Source: Clostridia bacterium (GTDB lineage: Bacteria; Bacillota; Clostridia; Oscillospirales; Acutalibacteraceae). From it: a stretch of DNA of 47,066 nt. The DNA lies in NCBI GenBank assembly GCA_017439585.1, contig JAFSIV010000021.1:1-47066 (forward strand), in the 5' to 3' direction. This document shows positions 15,787 through 25,155 of the stretch, piece after piece. Numbering within the stretch: the stretch's first letter is position 1; each line of letters begins with the position of its first letter. The position numbers were made by a program, and so were the translations under genes. The notes below the pieces were generated by a model, which worked only from the letters and a program-made list of their open reading frames with translations, was not told the DNA's origin and searched no databases.

Positions 15787-17040
15787 TTAAAGTCCAATAT
15801 AAGGTGCGGGGTTAACGCGAACACCGTTTACAATAACTTCAAAATGCAGGTGGTTTCCGGTTGACCAGCCTGTATTACCAACGGCGGCAATCATATCGCC
15901 CTGAGCAACAGCCGCACCCTTTGAAACACATAGCGCGCTGGCGTGAGCATATCGGGTTTTGATACCGTTTCCATGGTCAAGGATAACATTATAACCAAAA
16001 TCACTATCATAGCCTGCATAGGTTACAGTTCCCTTTGCAACTGCAAAAATCGCGGTGCCCTTGCTTGCGCAAAGGTCAACACCCTTATGGTTTCTGCCAT
16101 CTCCATAATAAGAGCTGATTTTATAAGTTCCGGCTCTGAGCGGGAAAATAAAGCCCTTTGAGGAAGCATTTGCTTTTTCGGTTGCATTGATTTTTTCGTT
16201 TGCAATTCCAATAATTTGAATTTCTTGAACCGCCTCTGAAACAACCTCGGTTGAAACCTTATCCTCAGAAACAGCCACGCCGTTTATAGTTTCTTTCGCG
16301 GTTGTGGTTTTAACAACACCGTCTTTTCCTGCTTGGTAAATTTTGCTGTAACCCACCTTATAAGAATGGGTTTTAAGCTTTTTAACAGTATGAGGAACAG
16401 TTTTTTCTGAAACCTTTACAGAAACTGTTTTAACCTCTAAATTATTTATAGCAGCTTTTGTTTCTTCTAATGAGCTAAGCTCGGATTTTAAGTAATAACC
16501 GTCTTTAATTTCAAGACTTTCTGAAAAGGAAGCGGTATTTTCTGCACCTTCAACAAAATAAGCGGTACGACGTTCTTCAATTAAATCGGTTAAATTAGCG
16601 GTTTCGGTTGTTGCAACGGTTTCACCGTTTACCATAAGAGCCGATGCCAAAACGATTTCATCAGTGTTTTCAATAATAACATCTGCAAGGGTAGTAGGCT
16701 CGCATAAATTCTCAGCAACCGTTAAGGTCATAACAAATTTTGGAGAGTTTATAGCATCCTTACTGTCCGCGTGTATTTCATTAAGAACGATTTCACGAGC
16801 TTTTTCGAATACAGTAGTATCTCTTACGGTGGCAATCATTTTGCCTGAATAGTTAACATTGAAGCCAATTGTTAAACCAATCGACATAACGGTAACAACT
16901 ACTGATAAAACAGCAACAAGACAAAAAGAAATGGATTTAACCACGATATTATTTGTTTTTATAAAGTTTAATACTGAATTTGAGAATTTATTATTTAAGA
17001 TTTTATCTAAAATAAATTCTTTATTTATATTATTAAAAAT
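15787..17040 (-). CDS. Membrane-anchored G5-M23 peptidoglycan endopeptidase
   Basis: Cell-envelope metallopeptidase of the lysostaphin/LytM type. Order: a short basic cytoplasmic start, one membrane helix (SFCLVAVLSVVVTVMSIGL), a linker domain of about 140 residues, a G5 domain (about VSVKVSEKTVPHTVKKL to VQEIQIIG) that binds wall polymers, and a C-terminal M23 domain (YYGDGRNHKGVDLCASKGTA; HLHFEVIVNGVRVNP) with zinc ligands H and D of HKGVDL and the H of HLHFE. The only nearby ribosome site, AAGGAG at 17055-17050, points to a rare ATT start at 17040. A GTG at 16944 has no ribosome site and would remove the cytoplasmic segment. Promoter at 17089-17117, terminator at 15733-15763. Wall cutting during growth or sporulation is likely. 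Confidence 0.85.
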   Translation of the reverse strand: MFNNINKEFILDKILNNKFSNSVLNFIKTNNIVVKSISFCLVAVLSVVVTVMSIGLTIGFNVNYSGKMIATVRDTTVFEKAREIVLNEIHADSKDAINSPKFVMTLTVAENLCEPTTLADVIIENTDEIVLASALMVNGETVATTETANLTDLIEERRTAYFVEGAENTASFSESLEIKDGYYLKSELSSLEETKAAINNLEVKTVSVKVSEKTVPHTVKKLKTHSYKVGYSKIYQAGKDGVVKTTTAKETINGVAVSEDKVSTEVVSEAVQEIQIIGIANEKINATEKANASSKGFIFPLRAGTYKISSYYGDGRNHKGVDLCASKGTAIFAVAKGTVTYAGYDSDFGYNVILDHGNGIKTRYAHASALCVSKGAAVAQGDMIAAVGNTGWSTGNHLHFEVIVNGVRVNPAPYIGL

Positions 17041-17088
17041 AACGGGACACTCCTTAAAAAGTTACATTTTGTAATCAGTACGCAATAC

Positions 17089-17117
17089 ATTATAACAAAA
17101 AGGTTACAAAATTGCAA
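17089..17117 (-). promoter_or_regulatory. Promoter of the M23 peptidase gene
   Basis: TTGCAA (17117-17112), 17-bp spacer, TATAAT (17094-17089), minus strand. The -35 lies in the loop of the polC terminator hairpin. Confidence 0.75.
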
Positions 17118-17124
17118 CCTTTTT
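17097..17124 (-). terminator. Terminator of the pyrH-polC operon
   Basis: A 9-bp stem AAAAAGGTT / AACCTTTTT (17097-17105 with 17116-17124) and a 10-nt loop, with T-rich tails on both strands, about 55 bp after the polC stop. Confidence 0.65.
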
Positions 17125-17179
17125 TGTAATATTTTTTTAACTTTTTAAAGAATTATACCTTTTTACTAAAAAAATCTAT

Positions 17180-20100
17180 TTAGAACATAGAAATTTGGTT
17201 AGTATCGGGTAAATCATTCATAGCGCCAAGGTCAGCAAGGTTTTGAATAATGGTTTTTGAAACACCTGCTTCAAGCTGAAAATCTTCTATCGACACAAAA
17301 TTCCCCTTTTGAGCGGCTTCATATATAGAATATGCCGCTTTCTCACCAACGCCCGAAAGCGCACCAAACGGCAGACGCATTTTGCCGTTTTCAGGAACAT
17401 ATTTCATAGCGTGGGATTTATTTATATCAATAGGTAGAACCTCAATGCCTCTTGCCATCATTTCATTGAATATGAGCATATTGTCATATACATCAAGCTC
17501 TTTTTTGGTGGCTTCCTTGCCCTTTGCCTTAATGTCACGAAGATAGCGTTTAACCGCCTCATGTCCTCCTAAAATGGTTGGAACATCAACATCCTCAGGG
17601 CGAGCGGTGAAATATGCGCAATAAAATTCGAGGGGATAATAAACCTTATACCAAGCAAGACGCAAAGCGCCGATAACGTAAGCGGCAGCGTGGGCTTTGG
17701 GGAACATATACTTGATTTTATAACAGCTTTCTATATACCACTCAGGCACGCCGACTGCTCTCATATCCTCCTCCATTGCGCCCCATTCTTCCTTAGAAAC
17801 CTTACCCTTTGCAACCAAGCCTTTACGAACGGTTTCGGTGATTTTAAACGCTCTGCCTTCTTCCATTCCCTGATGGATAAGATAAACCATTATGTTATCA
17901 CGGGTACCGATAACCTCTGAAATGGTGCAGATACCTTTATCTATAAGGTCCTTTGCGTTTCCTAAGTAAACATCCGTACCGTGAGAAAGGCCTGAAATCT
18001 GCAATAAATCAGAGAAATTTTTTGGTTTACAGTCGGCAAGCATTCCTCGAACAAAGGAGGTGCCAAACTCGGGAATACAGTATGTTCCTGTCTGTGATTC
18101 GATTTCCTCGGCGGTAACACCAAGAGCTTCGGGAGAGGTGAAAAGACTGTAAACCTTTTCGTCACTCATCGAAACCTTGCTTACGGGGATACCTGTATAT
18201 TCCTCTAAATATTTATAGGTAGACGGGACAACATGACCGAGTTCGTCTAACTTCAAAATTGTATCGTGAATAGAGTGGAAATCGAAATGGGTGGTTATAA
18301 CGTCAGCGTTAACATCATCAGCAGGGTGCTGAATGGGACAGAAATCGTAAATTGTTTTGTCCCTCGGTACTACAATCATACCCGCAGGGTGCTGACCTGT
18401 GGTTGTTTTGATTTTTGCGCTTTCAACCAGCTTTGCTAAGCGGTTTAGCTCGGCTTGGCTTAAAGTTATACCCTTTTTCTCGGCATAAGCCTTAGAAAAA
18501 CCGAAGGCGGTTTTTTCGGCAACGGTTGAAATAGTACCTGCCTTGAAAACGTTTTCGCTTCCGAAAAGACTTTCGGTATATTTCTGAACTTCGGTTTGGA
18601 AAATATCCGAGAAGTTAAGGTCAATATCAGGTACCTTGTCTCCCTTAAAGCCTAAAAAGGTTTCGAAAGGAATATCGTGGCCGTTTCGGTCGAGCGGGGT
18701 ATTGCAGTTTGGACAGTTCTTTTCGGGCAGGTCGAAGCCTGAGCCTACCGAACCATCGGTGAAAAACTGGCTATACTGACATTTCGGGCAAACATAATGG
18801 GGAGCTAAGGGGTTAACCTCTGAAATTCCCGCCATCGTTGCAACGAAGGAAGAGCCAACCGAACCACGCGAGCCTACTAAATATCCGTTTTCCTCGCTGT
18901 AAGCCACGAGCTTTTGAGCGGATATATACATTATTGAGAAGCCGTTGTTAATAATAGAATTAAGCTCTTTTTCGAGTCTCTTTTCAACTATTTCGGGAAC
19001 ATTTTCACCGTAAATCCTATGAGCATTATCCCAACAAATACGGCGAAGTTCCTCGTCTGATCCCTCAATAACAGGGGGATAGTTACCCTCAGGAACGGGG
19101 ATAACATCACCGTCTATCATATCGGCAATTTTATTTGGATTATCAATAACAAATTCTTTTGCTCTATCACCGAAATAACTAAAATCTTCAAGCATTTCAG
19201 CGGTTGTTTTAAGGTAAAGGGGAGCTTGATTATCAAAATCATCAAAGCCCTGACCTGCCATTAAAATTTTGCGGATAATTTCGTCATCTTTTTTAAGGAA
19301 ATGAACATCACCCGTTGCAACAACCGGTTTGCCTATCTTGTCCGCCAATTCTACGACCTTTCGGTTAAAGTTTTTAATAACCTCAAAATCGGTAACGTTT
19401 TTAAACTTATTAGGAATAACCGCGCCGGTCTTTTTATCCTTTTTATCGGGATTCATAGATTCCCTTACCATAAAGGCATTATTGCCGAGAGGCTGAATTT
19501 CGAGATAATCATAATATTCGGCAATTCTTAATAATTCTTCTTCGCTTTTGCCCTCAATAATAGCGGAATAGAGGTCGCCCTGTTCACAGGCAGAGCCGAT
19601 AATTAAACCCTCTCTGAGAGTATCGAGCTTGCTTCTGAGGGTGATTGGTTTACCGTGGAAATCCTTCAAGTGGGCTTCGGAAACAAGCTTATAAAGGTTT
19701 TTAAGACCCACTAAGTTTTTAACCAAAATAATTTGGTGATGGCGCATTTTGGCAAGCTGTTTAGAGTTAAGCTCTGAAACATCATTTGCAATATCGTCAA
19801 CAAAATAGCCCTCAACACCGTATATAACCTTAAACTCGCCGCCCGATTTGCGAATACCCTTTACTGCACCTGCGGCAGAGGGGTATGCCTGAACAACACC
19901 GTGGTCGGTTATGGCAATCGCTTTATGCCCCCACTTAAATGCTTGGTTTATAATGCTTTCGGCACTCGAAACCGCATCCTTTGAGGACATATTAGTATGG
20001 CAATGAAGCTCAACTCTCTTTTCACCCTCGTAATCGTCAGTTTCCTCGTATTTCTGCAAAAGCGCCATAGCACGAGGCTTAACAATAAAATCTTTTTTAT

Positions 20101-21001
20101 AATTATCAAATTCGAATAAACCGTTAACAAGGATAAAATTACCCTTTTTAACGGGAGCAACATCACTCATTCTCTTGGGGTCAACAAACATAGTGGCGGT
20201 TAAAGAATTTGTATGGTCGCTGAAAGAAAAGGTGAAAATATTAGTATCGCCGCGTTTGGTTTTAATGCTTCTTACCTCAGTTTCAAAAACCTCACCCCAA
20301 CAGCAAACCTCACCGTCTTCACCGGAAACCTCTATCATGGGTTTAGTGTTAGAATCGATTTTCCTGCCGTAAAAAAGCTTTGGATTATCCAAGTATACAA
20401 GCCCGTTTGCAGGCTTTTCAGCTCTTTTTTCGAATTTAATTTCGGGGGCTTTGCTTTCGGTCTTTTGAGGTTTTTTCACCTCTGACGGTGCAGAATATTC
20501 AACCGGCGGAAGCTCAATTTCGGTATCCTCTAACTGCCCGTCAAAAGAAATGGTTATATTTCTATTAAATCGCTTTTCTACTATATCGCAAAAATGCTTT
20601 TCGAAATCAAGCGAGTTTATTTTATTTAAGCCGCCGTATTTTAAGGTTATTTTTAAATTCTCACCCGATAAGTCATACTCGGCATTAGCAAAATATCCGT
20701 TTAAAGCAGGGTTTTTAATTTTAAGCTCTGAGGATATATCGGCGCAAGCTTCGCTGCAAAGAGAGTCCTTTGAAAATTCGTATTCAATTAAAATACCTTT
20801 AAGGTTTAAGGCTTGCTTTAAATCTCTGTGAAGCTCAGCTTGAATAGTTTTATTTATATAACTTTCAAACCGCAAGCCGAGTTCTAGCGAGCGGTTTTCT
20901 ATATCAAGACGGCAGTTTTCAATTTCGCCGTTATTTAATTTAAGTCTTAGTTCTTCGTTTATGTATTCGCCGAAAATTTCAAGCAGGGCGGCTTTACCCA
21001 T
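17180..21001 (-). CDS. polC: DNA polymerase III PolC lacking the exonuclease domain
   Basis: Replicative DNA polymerase alpha subunit of the PolC class. Order: N-terminal domain (1 to about 180), OB fold (about 229-310), PHP domain (RVELHCHTNMSSKDAV at 329 to about 570, with ITDHGVVQ and ATGDVHF), palm and fingers (GYLVGSRGSVGSSF near 706; zinc Cys 738, 741, 763, 766; catalytic PDIDLNF at 791-797) and a clamp-binding tail NQISMF at the C-terminus. B. subtilis PolC (about 1437 residues) has a DnaQ-like proofreading exonuclease inserted in the PHP domain. Here KVIYGVEGYFVDD runs through about 20 residues straight into HHQIILVKNLVGLKNLYKLV. The total of 1273 residues matches loss of that insert. 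The frame is uninterrupted. Last gene of the operon, 17 bp after ispG. Confidence 0.95.
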   Translation of the reverse strand: MGKAALLEIFGEYINEELRLKLNNGEIENCRLDIENRSLELGLRFESYINKTIQAELHRDLKQALNLKGILIEYEFSKDSLCSEACADISSELKIKNPALNGYFANAEYDLSGENLKITLKYGGLNKINSLDFEKHFCDIVEKRFNRNITISFDGQLEDTEIELPPVEYSAPSEVKKPQKTESKAPEIKFEKRAEKPANGLVYLDNPKLFYGRKIDSNTKPMIEVSGEDGEVCCWGEVFETEVRSIKTKRGDTNIFTFSFSDHTNSLTATMFVDPKRMSDVAPVKKGNFILVNGLFEFDNYKKDFIVKPRAMALLQKYEETDDYEGEKRVELHCHTNMSSKDAVSSAESIINQAFKWGHKAIAITDHGVVQAYPSAAGAVKGIRKSGGEFKVIYGVEGYFVDDIANDVSELNSKQLAKMRHHQIILVKNLVGLKNLYKLVSEAHLKDFHGKPITLRSKLDTLREGLIIGSACEQGDLYSAIIEGKSEEELLRIAEYYDYLEIQPLGNNAFMVRESMNPDKKDKKTGAVIPNKFKNVTDFEVIKNFNRKVVELADKIGKPVVATGDVHFLKKDDEIIRKILMAGQGFDDFDNQAPLYLKTTAEMLEDFSYFGDRAKEFVIDNPNKIADMIDGDVIPVPEGNYPPVIEGSDEELRRICWDNAHRIYGENVPEIVEKRLEKELNSIINNGFSIMYISAQKLVAYSEENGYLVGSRGSVGSSFVATMAGISEVNPLAPHYVCPKCQYSQFFTDGSVGSGFDLPEKNCPNCNTPLDRNGHDIPFETFLGFKGDKVPDIDLNFSDIFQTEVQKYTESLFGSENVFKAGTISTVAEKTAFGFSKAYAEKKGITLSQAELNRLAKLVESAKIKTTTGQHPAGMIVVPRDKTIYDFCPIQHPADDVNADVITTHFDFHSIHDTILKLDELGHVVPSTYKYLEEYTGIPVSKVSMSDEKVYSLFTSPEALGVTAEEIESQTGTYCIPEFGTSFVRGMLADCKPKNFSDLLQISGLSHGTDVYLGNAKDLIDKGICTISEVIGTRDNIMVYLIHQGMEEGRAFKITETVRKGLVAKGKVSKEEWGAMEEDMRAVGVPEWYIESCYKIKYMFPKAHAAAYVIGALRLAWYKVYYPLEFYCAYFTARPEDVDVPTILGGHEAVKRYLRDIKAKGKEATKKELDVYDNMLIFNEMMARGIEVLPIDINKSHAMKYVPENGKMRLPFGALSGVGEKAAYSIYEAAQKGNFVSIEDFQLEAGVSKTIIQNLADLGAMNDLPDTNQISMF

Positions 21002-21018
21002 CTTTTAACAACTCCGTT

Positions 21019-22071
21019 TTACAATTTTTCAATTTCCTCAAATAAAGCGTCTATAAGTTGGTTTTCGGGGAGTTTCTTTATAATTTCGCCTTTTTTGAAT
21101 ATAACTCCGCACTCCTTGCCGCCGGCAATACCTATATCTGCGGCAGAGGCTTCTCCCGGACCGTTAACAACACAACCCATAATAGCAACTGTTATATTTT
21201 TATCTATCTTTTCGAGTCTTTTTTCTGCTTCTTTTGCAAGACCGATAAGGTCTATCTGGGTTCTTCCGCAGGTGGGGCAGGAAACCAGACGGGCTCCGCT
21301 GTTTCGCATATCAAGAGCTTTAAGAAGCTTGATACCTGCTTCAACCTCTTTGACAGGGTCATCGGTTAAAGAAATACGAATAGTTGAGCCTATTCCTCTA
21401 AGAAGCAATCCACCGATTCCTGCGGCAGATTTTATAACACCCATATTCTCAGTGCCCGCTTCGGTAACACCTAAATGAAGCGGATAAGGGCATTTTTCTG
21501 CCGCTAGGCAGTATGCCTGATACATTCTCGCGGTATCAGAGGATTTTAAAGATAAAACAATATCATTAAAATCAAATTTTTCAAGCAAGGATATATGATA
21601 AAGACCGCTTTCAACCATAGCTTCAGGTGTTGCAGAGCCGTATTTTGCTAGAATGTTTTTTTCAAGAGAGCCTGAGTTTACACCTATTCTTATCGGAACA
21701 CCTGCATTTCTGCAAGCATCGGCAACAAGCTTAACCTTATCGTCAGAACCGATATTTCCGGGGTTAATTCTAACCTTATCAACTCCTGCCGAAACACTGT
21801 CAATCGCGAGTCTATAATCAAAATGAATATCTGCAACAAGGGGAATATTTATATTTTTCTTTAAAGCTTCAACAGTTTTTAAAGCCTCTTTATCGGGAAC
21901 AGAAACGCGAACAATATCACAGCCTGCGGCTTCGAGTCTTTTAGCCTGAGCTATGTTGCCTTCAATATCATGCGCCTCGGCGCAAAGCATAGACTGAACC
22001 GATATCGGTGCGCCACCACCAATATAAATATTACCTGCTTTTACCTGTTTGGTTTTATCGTTTGTAAACAT
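21019..22071 (-). CDS. ispG: 4-hydroxy-3-methylbut-2-enyl-diphosphate synthase
   Basis: 4Fe-4S enzyme of the non-mevalonate (MEP) pathway, converting MEcPP to HMBPP. The N-terminal TIM barrel opens with IYIGGGAPISVQSMLCAEAHD and continues with RVSVPDKEALKTVEAL. The C-terminal cluster-binding domain has CPTCGRTQIDL and IMGCVVNGPGEAS, giving the three Cys ligands, followed by the conserved Glu. At 350 residues it is normal for the short bacterial form. It sits between rseP and polC, with dxr of the same pathway two genes upstream. Confidence 0.97.
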   Translation of the reverse strand: MFTNDKTKQVKAGNIYIGGGAPISVQSMLCAEAHDIEGNIAQAKRLEAAGCDIVRVSVPDKEALKTVEALKKNINIPLVADIHFDYRLAIDSVSAGVDKVRINPGNIGSDDKVKLVADACRNAGVPIRIGVNSGSLEKNILAKYGSATPEAMVESGLYHISLLEKFDFNDIVLSLKSSDTARMYQAYCLAAEKCPYPLHLGVTEAGTENMGVIKSAAGIGGLLLRGIGSTIRISLTDDPVKEVEAGIKLLKALDMRNSGARLVSCPTCGRTQIDLIGLAKEAEKRLEKIDKNITVAIMGCVVNGPGEASAADIGIAGGKECGVIFKKGEIIKKLPENQLIDALFEEIEKL

Positions 22072-22085
22072 AAAATCTCATATCC

Positions 22086-23147
22086 TTACTTAAAAATTAA
22101 CGTCCATATATCCTTTGCGGAAATAAGCAACATAAACCCGATTAGTATGAAAAAGCCTACGGTATGCACCAAGCTTTCATATTTTTGAGGTACGGGTTTT
22201 CTGAAAATCATTTCAATCAATATAAATAAAAGTCTGCCACCGTCAAGAGCGGGGATAGGTAACAAATTAAATAGACCAAGGTTAATGGTTATCAGCGCCA
22301 TAATAGGTAAAATGTTTATGAGACTTTGCTTTGCAACATTACCTATCGCAGCCGTAACCCCAACAGGACCCGATATAGCGCTTATACCGTATTTTCCGGC
22401 AAGCAAATCAAACAAGCTTCGCCAAATAACCGCACAAAATGAAAGTGTACTGTTTACCGTGTGTTTAATAAATGATAAAAAGGTTTTCTTAATGCCATAA
22501 ACCTTGAAATCAAGGGTGATATATTTAATATCGTCTTCGGTTTCGGTTGCGAAAGAGACATCCTTTAAAAGCTTTTTCTCTCCGTCTCTAAGAACGGTTA
22601 TATCAAGCTTACCGTCCTTAACATTAGTAAAGGAATAGCTTAAATCATAGGTTGTGTAAATTCTTCTACCGTCAACCTCAATGATTTTATCGTTAACCGC
22701 TAAACCGCTTTGCTCACTTTTTGCATTCGGCTCAAATTCTGCTATAACGGTTGAAGTAAAGCTCTTTTGAGGAATAAGGGTAATCGAGACGATTATAACA
22801 CCTAGAATTATATTGAAAATTGCGCCCATAGCCACAATAACAAATCTTTTTAGGGCGGATTTGTTGCAAAAAGCCTTGGTATCGCCACTTTCTTCGTCCT
22901 CACCCTCCATAGCGCAGTATCCGCCTAAGGGGAAAAGCTTTAACATATATTTGGTTTCTTTTCCTCTTATAGAAAAAAGAGTTGGACCAAAGCCAATAGC
23001 AAATTCATTAACCCTAACTCCTAATGCTTTTGCCGCTATAAAATGACCGAATTCGTGAATAGTTATAAGCATCAAAAACAAGCCTACCGCGATTAAATAC
23101 GGCCATACATTATTCCAAATATCAATTATAACAGAAATAAAAATCAC
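22086..23147 (-). CDS. rseP: Site-2 intramembrane metalloprotease
   Basis: Zinc protease that cuts membrane-bound regulators inside the bilayer (RseP/RasP type). HEFGH at residues 31-35 gives the zinc ligands and catalytic Glu; the second half-site is LPIPALDGGRLLFI. A PDZ domain lies between (about 125-200: SEQSGLAVNDKIIEVDGRRI). Four membrane segments and 353 residues are typical. The start is GTG with weak AGG upstream, 6 bp after the dxr stop, so translation is probably coupled. Substrates are likely anti-sigma factors or signal-peptide remnants. Confidence 0.95.
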   Translation of the reverse strand: MIFISVIIDIWNNVWPYLIAVGLFLMLITIHEFGHFIAAKALGVRVNEFAIGFGPTLFSIRGKETKYMLKLFPLGGYCAMEGEDEESGDTKAFCNKSALKRFVIVAMGAIFNIILGVIIVSITLIPQKSFTSTVIAEFEPNAKSEQSGLAVNDKIIEVDGRRIYTTYDLSYSFTNVKDGKLDITVLRDGEKKLLKDVSFATETEDDIKYITLDFKVYGIKKTFLSFIKHTVNSTLSFCAVIWRSLFDLLAGKYGISAISGPVGVTAAIGNVAKQSLINILPIMALITINLGLFNLLPIPALDGGRLLFILIEMIFRKPVPQKYESLVHTVGFFILIGFMLLISAKDIWTLIFK

Positions 23148-23153
23148 CTGAAT

Positions 23154-24290
23154 TTAAATAGAATTTCTAACTAACTGACGAGCCAATTTATCGGCTTCAA
23201 AAATATCCTCAACCGAGAAATCCTTTTTATTATTAACATTTATGAGCGCTTTTTCCACTAAATCGGCAATCTGCAAGAATTTAATTTTGCCGTCAAGGAA
23301 AAGCCTAACTGCTTCCTCGTTTGCGCCGTTCACCGCAGTTGGTGCTAAGCCGCCCTCGTTTATAGCTTTTATGCAAAGGGGGAGGCAACGGAAAGTATCG
23401 GTATCGGGCTTTTCGAAGGTTAAAGTGCCAACCTTGAATAAATCAAGCTTTTCGAAAGCAAACTCGCTTCTTTCGGGATAGGTTAAAGCATAAGCTATTG
23501 GAAGCTTCATATCAGGAGTTCCAAGCTGGGCGATAACTGCACCGTCAGACAGTTCAACACCTGAATGGATAATACTCTGTCTATGCACCAAAACCTCGAT
23601 ATTATCGGCAGGCAGACCGAACAAATGAACTGCCTCAATAACCTCTAAGCCTTTGTTCATAAGGGTTGCAGAGTCAATAGTGATTTTAGCGCCCATAGAC
23701 CAGTTTGGATGGTTTAAAGCTTCTTTGACCGTAACATTTTCGAGGTCTTTTCGGGTTTTATTAAAGAACGGGCCGCCGGAAGCTGTAAGCAAAATTTTTC
23801 TGAGCGAATTTTCGGGAGCTCCTTGAAGCGATTGGAAAATAGCCGAATGCTCGCTATCAACCGGCAAAAGCTTAACACCTTTTTCTTTAAGCTTGCGGTT
23901 TACGATTTCTCCGCCTGTAACCAAGGTTTCTTTGTTTGCAAGAGCAATGGTTTTTTTAGCATCAATAGCCGATAGGGTGGGACGAAGTCCCGCAATGCCA
24001 ACTATTGCGTTTATAACCATTTCTCCCTCGCCGGAAGCTACCTCGCAGACACCCTCTACACCTGATAAAACCTTAATATCGGTATCATTAAGCTTTATTT
24101 TTAATTCTTTTGCTTTTTCTTCGTTAAAAACGGCAACCTTTGAGGGCTTAAATTCGCGCGCCTGTTTTTCTAAAAGCTCAATATTGCTTCCTGCCGCTAA
24201 ACCGCAAACCTTATAACCGTCTCTTCGGCAAATATCAAGACTTTGAGTTCCTATTGAGCCGGTTGAACCTAAAATAATTAAACTTTTCAT
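23154..24290 (-). CDS. dxr: 1-deoxy-D-xylulose 5-phosphate reductoisomerase
   Basis: First committed enzyme of the MEP isoprenoid pathway: DXP to MEP with NADPH. NADPH motif LGSTGSIGTQSLDICRRDG (about residues 7-25); substrate and metal-site segments LANKETLVTGGE, LPVDSEHSAIFQSLQG, LTASGGPFF and LNHPNWSMGAKITIDSATLM follow in order. Full length at 378 residues. The ATG overlaps the cdsA stop by one base (TAATG). Makes precursors for the undecaprenyl carrier built by UppS in the same operon. Confidence 0.97.
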   Translation of the reverse strand: MKSLIILGSTGSIGTQSLDICRRDGYKVCGLAAGSNIELLEKQAREFKPSKVAVFNEEKAKELKIKLNDTDIKVLSGVEGVCEVASGEGEMVINAIVGIAGLRPTLSAIDAKKTIALANKETLVTGGEIVNRKLKEKGVKLLPVDSEHSAIFQSLQGAPENSLRKILLTASGGPFFNKTRKDLENVTVKEALNHPNWSMGAKITIDSATLMNKGLEVIEAVHLFGLPADNIEVLVHRQSIIHSGVELSDGAVIAQLGTPDMKLPIAYALTYPERSEFAFEKLDLFKVGTLTFEKPDTDTFRCLPLCIKAINEGGLAPTAVNGANEEAVRLFLDGKIKFLQIADLVEKALINVNNKKDFSVEDIFEADKLARQLVRNSI

Positions 24291-25150
24291 TATATTATAC
24301 CTATTTCTATTGCTAAATAAAGCAATGGCACTATCATTATTATGCTATCAACACGGTCTAAAATACCACCGTGGCCGGGAATTAAGCTTCCGTAATCCTT
24401 TAAACCAACCGAGCGTTTTATAGCTGAGGCGAAAAGGTCTCCAACCATACCTAAAATACAGAAAGGAACAGTTAAAATAAGCGGAAGAATTATACCCTTA
24501 TCAAAACAAAGGGATAAAATTACAGATACGATAATACTCGAAACAATACCGCCTATTGCACCCTCAACCGTCTTTTTAGGGCTGATATTGGGGCAAAGCT
24601 TATGCTTGCCGATTGTAACACCTGTGAAATAAGCGCCTATATCGCAAACTGACGAGAAGTTTAAGAGCAACAGTAAATAATATATGCCGCTTTCGTGTTT
24701 TATAACACCCGAAAGGCAAGAAAACGCATAAGCATATGGAAGAGGCATTGCAAAAAGCGAAACAATTTTTGCAAGGTCAAAATCCTTATGGTTTTTAAGG
24801 GTCATAAATACCGCAAACATAAAGTAAAGAATTATTATTGCAGTAATCGAATAAGACCAATAGGTATCAAAATTATTTATTTCGGTAATTTTAACTGAGA
24901 AAGCCTTTGAAACAAGCTCTTTCAATCTATCGTCATTTCCCAATATAAACAAAACCGAAAAGCTGCAAGCTGAAAAAATACTAAGCCTTGATTTAATACC
25001 TGCGGCATTATGAAGAAGCTCATAAATTGCAATAGCGGTTACGGCGGCGATACCGAGAGTTATTATAAGAGGCTCTATAAAAAAGCCGAGGCATAAAACC
25101 GATATAACGATAGCGCCCATAATGATTCCTGAAATAATACGCGTTTTCAT
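24290..25150 (-). CDS. cdsA: Phosphatidate cytidylyltransferase
   Basis: Makes CDP-diacylglycerol from phosphatidate and CTP, the branch point of phospholipid synthesis. Integral membrane protein with about seven or eight helices. The family signature near the C-terminus, VGDLFASAIKRSVGLKDYGS followed by PGHGGILDRVDS, contains the metal-binding Asp residues. The ATG at 25150 is chosen because GGAGGAG lies 10 nt upstream; a TTG at 25159 is only about 3 nt from that site. It is 286 residues long, just after uppS and overlapping dxr by one base. Confidence 0.95.
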   Translation of the reverse strand: MKTRIISGIIMGAIVISVLCLGFFIEPLIITLGIAAVTAIAIYELLHNAAGIKSRLSIFSACSFSVLFILGNDDRLKELVSKAFSVKITEINNFDTYWSYSITAIIILYFMFAVFMTLKNHKDFDLAKIVSLFAMPLPYAYAFSCLSGVIKHESGIYYLLLLLNFSSVCDIGAYFTGVTIGKHKLCPNISPKKTVEGAIGGIVSSIIVSVILSLCFDKGIILPLILTVPFCILGMVGDLFASAIKRSVGLKDYGSLIPGHGGILDRVDSIIMIVPLLYLAIEIGII

Positions 25151-25155
25151 AAAAC

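Noticed and set aside
17180-21001. PolC shortened by frameshift or deletion of essential parts
   Set aside because: The frame is uninterrupted and all polymerase, PHP, zinc and clamp motifs are present. Only the exonuclease insert is missing, with a clean join.
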